A model generated the notes under the pieces. That model was not told where the DNA came from. It saw only the letters and a program-made list of their open reading frames with translations, and did no database searches. Source: Campylobacter concisus (GTDB taxonomy: Bacteria; Campylobacterota; Campylobacteria; Campylobacterales; Campylobacteraceae). From it: 7,746 nt of DNA. Position 1 is the first letter of the stretch. Each line of letters opens with the position of its first letter. A program made the position numbers and the translations under genes. Shown here in pieces: positions 1-5,789 of this stretch. The stretch is from positions 1 through 7,746 of the forward strand of contig JAHADO010000058.1 in the NCBI GenBank assembly GCA_018375265.1, in the 5' to 3' direction.

Positions 1-141
1 TACTCATATCAGATGAGAACCTACTCAAGCAACGCCATCTCACAACCAGGCGCAATCGCAACTGCGACAACTAAGCCACTGCTTGACTCTGTGCCATTTG
101 CGCAAGCTATCACTGGGCTTCCAGGCCGCGTAAAAGTGATC

Positions 142-168
142 TGGAGACCACATCCTGATAGCACAGTA
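142..168 (+). other. Putative fibronectin-binding motif in the second visible FN3 domain
   Basis: These bases encode WRPHPDSTV. From memory, the fibronectin-binding site mapped in C. jejuni FlpA is WRPHPDFRV in its middle FN3 domain, so the first six residues match exactly and the final V is retained. The tract sits on the strand after GLPGRVKVI and before ASYIIQRSD, as expected in an FN3 fold. That it binds fibronectin in this organism is inference. Confidence 0.5.
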
Positions 169-360
169 GCAAGCTATATCATCCAAAGAAGCGATGCAGG
201 AGCTAATAAATTTAGCCAGATCGCAGAGGTAAATGGCAGACTAAATGCCGAGTATATCGACACCGAGGTAAAACCTGGCAGGTCTTATGAGTATAGGATC
301 TTAGTTAAAACTTCTTCTGGCGTCATCTCAAAACCAAGCCAAAACATAAGCGCCACAACA

Positions 361-376
361 AAGGAGTTACCCTAAA
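361..376 (+). other. Frame-break site with the layout of a +1 programmed frameshift
   Basis: The sequence reads AAG GAG TTA CCC TAA A. A Shine-Dalgarno-like AAGGAG (361-366) is followed by a 3-nt spacer, a CCC proline codon and a TAA stop. Sliding a proline tRNA by +1 from CCC to CCT gives ...E-L-P-K-S-V, which joins the two frames with no residue missing. In E. coli prfB the order is AGGGGG, TAT, CTT, TGA, with the same spacing. A single extra C (CCC for CC) explains the break equally well. The break lies in the linker between two FN3 domains. Confidence 0.4.
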
Positions 377-906
377 TCAGTAACGAACGTCCAAGCGACC
401 AAAAATGCGCCAAAAAAGATCATCTTAACGTGGGATTACGCGCCGGCTGAGGATTTTGCTTATTTTAAGGTTTATAGAACGACAAGTAAAATTTTGCCTT
501 ACACATACCTAGCAAAAACGACTAGCAACACCTATGAGGACCTCATAAATACAAACGCAGCGACAAGGTATTATAGAGTGACAGCTGTCGATAAAGACGG
601 TCTTGAGAGCTTAAAGCAAGAAGAGCCAATCGTTGGTAGCACGCTTGGCGCACCAAAAACTCCAAGCATAAGCGCTAGCTACGATGGTAGCGGCGTAAAT
701 GTAAGCTGGAGTGCAGTTGATAGAGCTAGCTCATATACAGTTTATAGAAGCGGTGCTAGCGAGAAAGTCTTTAGCGGTATAAGTGATACTGGGCTTAGAG
801 ATGACAGCGTCCAAGCGGGCGCTAGCTACTCTTACAGCGTCGTAGCAGTCGATGAATACGGCATCGCCTCTGATAAGTCATCAAAAGCAGAAGTTAGCAT
901 AAAATA

Positions 907-2094
907 ATGCCAAATTTCATCGCTTCATCCTTAAAAGAGCTCTCGTTTCCATTTGGTAACGACAAGATCAAATTTCTTTGGCAGGCAAATGGCCGAAACG
1001 AGAGGCTCATCTACACAAAAAATGAAGATGAAGGCTTTTTTCTAGTCGTAAAGCCAGGCAAAAATGGCGTCGTCGTAAAGGGAGAAAAGCTCACAAAGCC
1101 TGCTAAAGTCGGACTTTTACAAGAAGCACTGGAGCTTTTTAAAGAGCAAAGTTGCAATGGCATCATCAGCCAAGCATTTGCCGTGAAAAAGACAAATTTG
1201 ACCAAAAAAGTGAGTGAAATTTTAAGCCTTGAAGAGTTTGTGCCAGCATTTTGCGAGCTAAAAGATAAATTTAAAGAGATTTTTATCGAGATCGGCTTTG
1301 GCTCTGGCAGGCACTTGCTCTATCAGGCTAAAAACAACCCAAATGCCCTAGTTATCGGCATAGAGGTCTATAAGCCAAGCATCGAGCAAGTAGCAAAGCT
1401 AGCCAGGGCAAATGCCCTAGAAAACGTGCGTCTGATAAATACCGACGCAAGGCTCTTGCTCTCACTTGTTGGATCAAATTTGGTTGATAGAGTATTTTTA
1501 CATTTCCCAGTGCCGTGGGATAAGGCCGAGCATAGACGCGTGGTCTCATCGGCGTTTGCGCTTGAGTGCGAGAGGATACTAAAGCTTGGCGGTAAATTTG
1601 AGCTACGGACTGATAGCAAGGAGTATTGCGACTTTAGTTTGAGTAAATTTTTAGAGCCCACAAACTCAAAGATAGAGGCTTTTAAAAATAGAAATTTAGA
1701 AGTAACAAGCAAGTATGAAGACCGCTGGAGACGCCAAGATAAGGACATTTACGATGTCATTTATACTTGTGAGGCAAAAAGCGATGAGAGCGTTTTGGCT
1801 GGGGATTTTAGCTTTAAAGAAAAGACAAGCGTAAAAAATATCATTAAAAATTTTAAAAATTTCATCATAAAAAAAGAGGATCACTTTTTACATTTTGAAG
1901 AAATTTACACCATAAACGAGGGTGAAATTTTGCTAAAAGTCGCCTTTGGAGCGTTTAACAAACCAGAGCAATGTTTCATCAAAATAAGCGATGAAAAAAG
2001 CGAATATTTTATAAAAAAACCGATCTTAATACGTGAAAATTTAGCAGCACACGAGCTTTTGAAGGAGTATTTGGCTGATGCAAGAGATAATTAG
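907..2094 (+). CDS. trmB: tRNA (guanine-N7-)-methyltransferase TrmB, long Campylobacterota form
   Basis: TrmB uses S-adenosylmethionine to make 7-methylguanosine at position 46 in the variable loop of tRNAs, in the cytoplasm. The 395-residue product has a central class I methyltransferase domain (about 120-290). EIGFGSGRH (128-136) is the SAM-binding glycine loop, GIEV (151-154) is the acidic end of strand 2, LINTDA is at 176-181, FPVPWDKAEHRR (200-211) is the family signature, and ELRTDSKEY (232-240) and SKYEDRWRRQ (268-277) are the late motifs. Typical TrmB proteins are about 210-240 residues. This one has an extra N-terminal region of about 120 residues and a tail of about 105 that I cannot assign. 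The signature has Val where most homologues have Asp (FPDPW). The ATG shares its A with the stop of the upstream gene (TAATG) and no good Shine-Dalgarno sequence precedes it, which suggests translational coupling. The 3' end overlaps ftsE by 17 nt. Confidence 0.93.
   Translation: MPNFIASSLKELSFPFGNDKIKFLWQANGRNERLIYTKNEDEGFFLVVKPGKNGVVVKGEKLTKPAKVGLLQEALELFKEQSCNGIISQAFAVKKTNLTKKVSEILSLEEFVPAFCELKDKFKEIFIEIGFGSGRHLLYQAKNNPNALVIGIEVYKPSIEQVAKLARANALENVRLINTDARLLLSLVGSNLVDRVFLHFPVPWDKAEHRRVVSSAFALECERILKLGGKFELRTDSKEYCDFSLSKFLEPTNSKIEAFKNRNLEVTSKYEDRWRRQDKDIYDVIYTCEAKSDESVLAGDFSFKEKTSVKNIIKNFKNFIIKKEDHFLHFEEIYTINEGEILLKVAFGAFNKPEQCFIKISDEKSEYFIKKPILIRENLAAHELLKEYLADARDN
2062..2067 (+). promoter_or_regulatory. 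Ribosome binding site of ftsE
   Basis: AAGGAG inside the end of trmB lies 10 nt before the ATG at 2078. This supports that start and the 17-nt trmB/ftsE overlap. Confidence 0.6.
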
Positions 2095-2749
2095 CGCAAG
2101 AAATTTAAGCCTAGCTTACGAGCGCAACGAGGTTGTGATCAATAGCGTAAATTTAGACATCTACGCAAATGACTTTGTCTTTATCACAGGCAAGAGTGGA
2201 AGCGGAAAAAGCACGCTTTTAAAGTCATTTTACGGAGAAATTTCACCACTTGCAGGCGAGCTAAATGTCTGCATGACGCAAATGGACGATATCGATGACA
2301 AAAGACTTTGCGAGCTTAGGCAGCGAGTTGGCATTATATTTCAAAACTACCGCTTGATAAATGAGTGGAATGTCGAAAAAAACGTCATGCTGCCCCTCAT
2401 CATCAAAGGCGTCAATCAAAATGTGAGTAAAAAGCAGGTGGCTAAACTTTTAAAACATGTAAATATGCTTCACAAAGCCGATAAATACCCTCGTGAGCTA
2501 AGTGGCGGCGAGCAGCAAAGAGTCGCCATGGCAAGAGCTCTCGCGCACAATCCAAATTTGCTCTTATGCGACGAGCCAACAGGAAATTTAGACGAATACT
2601 CAAGCGACGTCATCTGGTCGCTTCTAAAATCAGCCAGAGAATTTCTAGGCACAAGCGTCGTCGTGGTGACGCATCACATCCCCTCAACACTTCGCATCCC
2701 ATACCGCCACTTCGTCATAGAAAATGGAGGCGTGCATGAGATCGCTTAA
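2078..2749 (+). CDS. ftsE: Cell division ATP-binding protein FtsE
   Basis: FtsE is the cytoplasmic ATPase of the FtsEX complex. This complex resembles an ABC transporter but transmits ATP hydrolysis across the inner membrane to switch on cell-wall hydrolysis at the division septum. The 223-residue product is one complete ABC ATPase domain of normal family length. It has Walker A GKSGSGKST (38-46), the Q-loop FQN (88-90), signature LSGGEQQRVA (141-150), Walker B LLLCDEP (161-167) with the catalytic Glu at 166, D-loop GNLD (169-172) and the switch His in VVTHH (H199). All catalytic elements are present. The gene overlaps trmB at its 5' end and ftsX by 14 nt at its 3' end. ABC ATPases resemble one another, so the FtsE assignment rests on the adjoining FtsX-type membrane gene. 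Confidence 0.95.
   Translation: MQEIISARNLSLAYERNEVVINSVNLDIYANDFVFITGKSGSGKSTLLKSFYGEISPLAGELNVCMTQMDDIDDKRLCELRQRVGIIFQNYRLINEWNVEKNVMLPLIIKGVNQNVSKKQVAKLLKHVNMLHKADKYPRELSGGEQQRVAMARALAHNPNLLLCDEPTGNLDEYSSDVIWSLLKSAREFLGTSVVVVTHHIPSTLRIPYRHFVIENGGVHEIA
2726..2730 (+). promoter_or_regulatory. Ribosome binding site deciding the ftsX start
   Basis: GGAGG lies 5 nt before the ATG at 2736. An in-frame ATG at 2724 overlaps this Shine-Dalgarno sequence and has none of its own, so the downstream ATG is the more likely start. Confidence 0.65.
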
Positions 2750-3551
2750 AAACCACCTTGGATTTATCCTGCCGTTAATCGCGCTTTTATTTTCAGTGCA
2801 GTTTAGCCTCACAGCAGACAAGATCGTAAGAGAGTATGAGAGGCTTATGGGAAATGACTACAACATCGTGGTGGTCTCAAACAAAGAGCTAAGCGAGCCA
2901 GTGCTAAAGCCAGTAGTTAGCACGCTAGCTAGCATTGAGCCACTAAGCCCACAAAAGATCATCGACCGCCTATCAAACGACATCTCGGCTAAAAATTTAT
3001 CCATCCTTCAAAACGCCTTGCCTAAATTTTACTCGCTAAGACTAAGCGAATTTCCATCGCCAGAGTATATGGAGGAGATAAAGCAAAAGCTTTTGAAATT
3101 TGATGGTATAAGCAAGGTCGAGACATTTTCAAAGACCCATGACAAGGTCTTTAAGATGCTAAATTTAGCTAAAAGTATATCGTATGCATTTATGGCGATA
3201 CTTTGCGTCGTTGGGCTTATGCTTATGCTTAAGCAGACTAAAATTTGGCTATTTGAGCATAGAGAGCGCATCGAGATCATGACGCTTTTTGGTGCGCCAT
3301 TTTGGCTAAAATCAGCCATGTTATATAAATCAGCCATGGTTGATAGCATAGTTGCGACCATTGTTGTTGGTGCGTTTTTCTTTTTCTTGCCTAGCATTGA
3401 AATTTTTAGAGAAAATGCCGCAAGCATCGATGTAGTCTTGCCTAGCCTTGATATTTCAAGAGATATTTTTATCTTATTTGGCGTGGCTGTGGTTTTAAGC
3501 ATTTTTGCTGTTAGTTTAGTGATGAGTAAGGCTAGAAAAAGCACGATATGA
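2736..3551 (+). CDS. ftsX: Cell division membrane protein FtsX
   Basis: FtsX is the inner-membrane partner of FtsE. Its periplasmic loop recruits and activates cell-wall hydrolases or their activators. From ATG 2736 the product is 271 residues, with the expected four-helix plan: TM1 about 9-26, a periplasmic domain about 27-145, TM2 about 147-167, TM3 about 199-219 and TM4 about 243-263. Between TM2 and TM3, HRERIEIMTLFGAPFW (175-190) matches the cytoplasmic coupling segment of the FtsX family, which contacts FtsE. The protein is shorter than E. coli FtsX (about 350), mainly because it lacks the long cytoplasmic N-terminal extension. That fits Campylobacterota. Starting at 2724 would add only MEAC. 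The stop overlaps the next start (ATGA, 3548-3551), so the three proteins are probably made from one coupled message. Confidence 0.92.
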   Translation: MRSLKNHLGFILPLIALLFSVQFSLTADKIVREYERLMGNDYNIVVVSNKELSEPVLKPVVSTLASIEPLSPQKIIDRLSNDISAKNLSILQNALPKFYSLRLSEFPSPEYMEEIKQKLLKFDGISKVETFSKTHDKVFKMLNLAKSISYAFMAILCVVGLMLMLKQTKIWLFEHRERIEIMTLFGAPFWLKSAMLYKSAMVDSIVATIVVGAFFFFLPSIEIFRENAASIDVVLPSLDISRDIFILFGVAVVLSIFAVSLVMSKARKSTI

Positions 3552-4765
3552 AAAAAGGAATTTTTACACTTTTGCTAGCATTTAGTCTAGCTTTTGCATC
3601 AAATACTAAAGAGAAGATAAAAGACTCCAAAAACTCGCTAAGATCGACGCAGGCGATGAGTGAGCAGCTTAGTAAAAAGCTAGATGACTTGGCCGGCGAT
3701 ATCGTAAACGGCGAGAAAAAACTGCGCGGCATAAGCGGCGATATCACAAATTTAAAAGGTCAAATTTCAATTCTTGAGACAAATGCTTCAAAAGCGCTTC
3801 TTGAGCTTGATAATCTGACAAAGCAAAACAAAGAGCTAGAGCGCACGCAAAAAGAGCTAGAGCAAAATATGATAAGGATCATCGCAGAAGATTTATCATT
3901 TGATCTTATGATGTCGGCAAGCGAGGGCAAACAAAGCGAAGAGAGCATCATCTCATCGCAAATTTTAACCAAGCTAAACGCCATAGCAAAAGAGGACTTT
4001 AAAAGGCTTAGCCAGAACTACGAAGATACGATAGAAAAGATAAAAAACAAATCAAGCAAGATAAATGAGATAAACTCAAGCATAAAAAACTATAGACGTA
4101 AGCAAAGTGATCTACAAAGTCTAGAGAGCACGCAGAAAAATACAATAAGCGGACTAAAGCGTGATAAAGAAATTTACAGCAAAAAGTTAGCCAAGCTTCA
4201 AGCCCAACAAGACGAGCTAAGAAAGACACTAGAACAGCTTGCTATCATGCAAAAGCAAGAGGATGAAGCAGCACGTGCAGCCAGAGAAAAGCAAGAAAGA
4301 GCGGCTAGCAAAGGTGACAAAAAAGGGTCAAAGAGCCAGCCAATGGGTGGGGGCTATCAAACAAGCTCAGTTAAGAGATACTCAGGCGCAAGGACGATCG
4401 CTCCACTTGATGGCTACTCTGTAAAGCAAAAATTTGGTAATTACGTAGATCCGATATATAACATCAAAATTTTTAACGAGTCAGTCGTGCTTCGCTCAAG
4501 TACCCCAGATGCGAAGGTAAAAAGCGTGCTAAATGGCAAGGTGGTCTTTGCTAAAGCTACTCCGATGCTTGAAAATGTTGTCATCATCGAAAACGAAAAC
4601 GGCATCCACACGATCTACGCCCACCTAAGCCAGATCGCGCCAACTGTAAAGGTCGGCTCGCTCGTGCAAAAAGGCTACGTCATAGGCCGAGTTAGAAACG
4701 ATCTCACCTTTGAAGTAACGCAAAGGAACTACCATATCGACCCGCTTGAAATGATCTCAAAATAG
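3548..4765 (+). CDS. envC: EnvC-like murein hydrolase activator: secreted coiled coil plus degenerate LytM/M23 domain
   Basis: The 405-residue product starts with a Sec signal peptide (MKKGIFTLLLAFSLAFA, cleavage likely after A17), so it acts in the periplasm. Residues about 20-245 are a long charged coiled coil rich in K, E, Q, S and L. A polar linker follows (about 246-280), then a LytM/M23 domain (about 281-405) with GYSVKQKFG, YAHLSQI (357-363) and a final YHIDPLEMI. Active M23 enzymes bind zinc through H-x3-D and HxH. Here the region around 301-312 has no His or Asp pair, and the HLHFE position reads DLTFE (385-389). Only the His of YAHL (359) remains. This resembles E. coli EnvC, whose LytM domain is inactive but switches on amidases when driven by FtsEX. 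The direct ftsE-ftsX neighbourhood and the ATGA overlap support the same role here. Generic annotation would be peptidase M23. There is no strong Shine-Dalgarno sequence near the ATG, so translation probably depends on ftsX. Confidence 0.88.
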   Translation: MKKGIFTLLLAFSLAFASNTKEKIKDSKNSLRSTQAMSEQLSKKLDDLAGDIVNGEKKLRGISGDITNLKGQISILETNASKALLELDNLTKQNKELERTQKELEQNMIRIIAEDLSFDLMMSASEGKQSEESIISSQILTKLNAIAKEDFKRLSQNYEDTIEKIKNKSSKINEINSSIKNYRRKQSDLQSLESTQKNTISGLKRDKEIYSKKLAKLQAQQDELRKTLEQLAIMQKQEDEAARAAREKQERAASKGDKKGSKSQPMGGGYQTSSVKRYSGARTIAPLDGYSVKQKFGNYVDPIYNIKIFNESVVLRSSTPDAKVKSVLNGKVVFAKATPMLENVVIIENENGIHTIYAHLSQIAPTVKVGSLVQKGYVIGRVRNDLTFEVTQRNYHIDPLEMISK

Positions 4766-4800
4766 TCACTTTGTAAGCGTTATTAGCTAAATTTAAAGCC

Positions 4801-4814
4801 TTTTTGGCTAAAAT
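4801..4814 (+). promoter_or_regulatory. Candidate sigma-70 promoter for pyrH-rpoZ-spoT
   Basis: In the 73-bp gap between the envC-like gene and pyrH, TTTTTG (4801-4806) is followed two bases later by TAAAAT (4809-4814). Campylobacter housekeeping promoters typically have a T-rich stretch ending in TG just before a TATAAT-like box and no firm -35 element. The match is fair: the spacer is one base longer than a canonical extended -10. Transcription would start near 4820, giving a very short leader ahead of the AAGGAG at 4826. Confidence 0.4.
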
Positions 4815-4820
4815 GCGTGA

Positions 4821-5555
<735 letters not shown>

Positions 5556-5573
5556 ATTTCAAAAAGGATAAAA

Positions 5574-5789
5574 ATGAGAACAGAACAAATCACAGCAAGA
5601 GCGCTAAAACAAGTAGGAGATGACAGATATAAGCTTTCACTTATCGTTGCAAAGCGTGCAGAAGCGCTAGCAAATGGCGCCATAGCTTTAGTTGATGCTG
5701 ATACTTCAAAGATGAAATTTGCTGACATCGCACTACTTGAAGTGGCTGAGGGCAAAATAGGCTTAGAGGCAATAGTTGAAGGAAAATAG
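5574..5789 (+). CDS. rpoZ: DNA-directed RNA polymerase omega subunit
   Basis: The omega subunit assists folding and assembly of the beta' subunit into RNA polymerase. In some bacteria it also forms part of a ppGpp-binding site. The 71-residue product has the RpoB6/omega core: [30 protein letters not shown] (6-35) aligns with the E. coli omega helices ([24 protein letters not shown]). It lacks the longer C-terminal tail of E. coli omega (about 91 residues). The N-terminus reads MRTEQIT, so the MAR-V-T start linked to the omega/beta' ppGpp site in E. coli is not present in that form. AAAGGA at 5563-5568, 5 nt before the ATG, is the ribosome binding site. The 3' end overlaps the probable TTG start of spoT by 14 nt. 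The pairing of rpoZ with spoT is also seen in E. coli. Confidence 0.93.
   Translation: MRTEQITARALKQVGDDRYKLSLIVAKRAEALANGAIALVDADTSKMKFADIALLEVAEGKIGLEAIVEGK
5765..5769 (+). promoter_or_regulatory. Probable ribosome binding site of spoT, supporting a TTG start
   Basis: AGAGG within the end of rpoZ lies 6 nt before TTG 5776. The spoT frame is closed just upstream by TAG at 5773-5775, and the next in-frame candidate, TTG 5806, has only a weak site. No ATG occurs in this frame before 5986. Confidence 0.5.

Larger units (their letters stand above)
1..907 (+). pseudogene. flpA: FlpA-like fibronectin type III repeat protein, 5'-partial, frame broken at about 370-376
   Basis: The frame is open from base 1, so the true start is upstream. 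The ATG at 13 is internal. Frame 1 runs to TAA at 373-375 and ends ...TTKELP. The protein clearly continues in frame 2 as PKSVTNVQATKNAPKK and onward to TAA at 905-907. Joined, the two parts give the end of one fibronectin type III (FN3) domain (bases 1-75), a full FN3 (about 80-360), a third (about 375-655) and a fourth (about 656-904). The W...Y...Y strand pattern recurs in each (for example IWRPHP/YEYRILV, LTWDYAP/YYRVTAVD, VSWSAVD/YSYSVVAVD). C. jejuni FlpA (Cj1279c, from memory) is a surface lipoprotein adhesin of about 410 residues that binds host fibronectin and also lies directly upstream of trmB. The signal or lipobox region is outside the window. The only plausible restart in frame 2, TTG at 494, lies mid-domain, so independent translation of the second half is unlikely. 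The gene may be a pseudogene, a one-base sequence error, or a recoded gene; the site is listed separately. Confidence is high for the family and moderate for pseudogene status. Confidence 0.6.

Noticed and set aside
13..375. A stand-alone 120-residue gene starting at ATG 13
   Set aside because: The frame is open to base 1 and the sequence begins inside an FN3 domain, so this is an internal Met of a larger protein.
674..826. Four GCTAGC hexamers within 153 bp, possibly a repeat or a site array
   Set aside because: All four are codon-aligned Ala-Ser pairs using favoured codons in FN3 domain 4; GCTAGC also appears elsewhere in the window, so coding bias explains it.
494..907. A separate gene starting at TTG 494
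   Set aside because: FN3 sequence in the same frame begins well upstream, at about 371, and the TTG lies in the middle of a domain with no ribosome binding site.
3029..3544. Long minus-strand ORF opposite ftsX
   Set aside because: It is the antisense shadow of a clear ftsX frame, its translation is low-complexity and matches no family I know, and no ribosome binding site was seen.
4239..4424. Plus-strand ORF inside the envC-like gene
   Set aside because: It is an out-of-frame reading of the Lys/Gln-rich linker, with no ribosome binding site or recognisable motif.
4797..4809. AGCC-TTTTT-GGCT hairpin after the envC-like gene as a terminator
   Set aside because: The stem is only 4 bp and no T-run follows; the T residues are in the loop and better explained by the candidate promoter.
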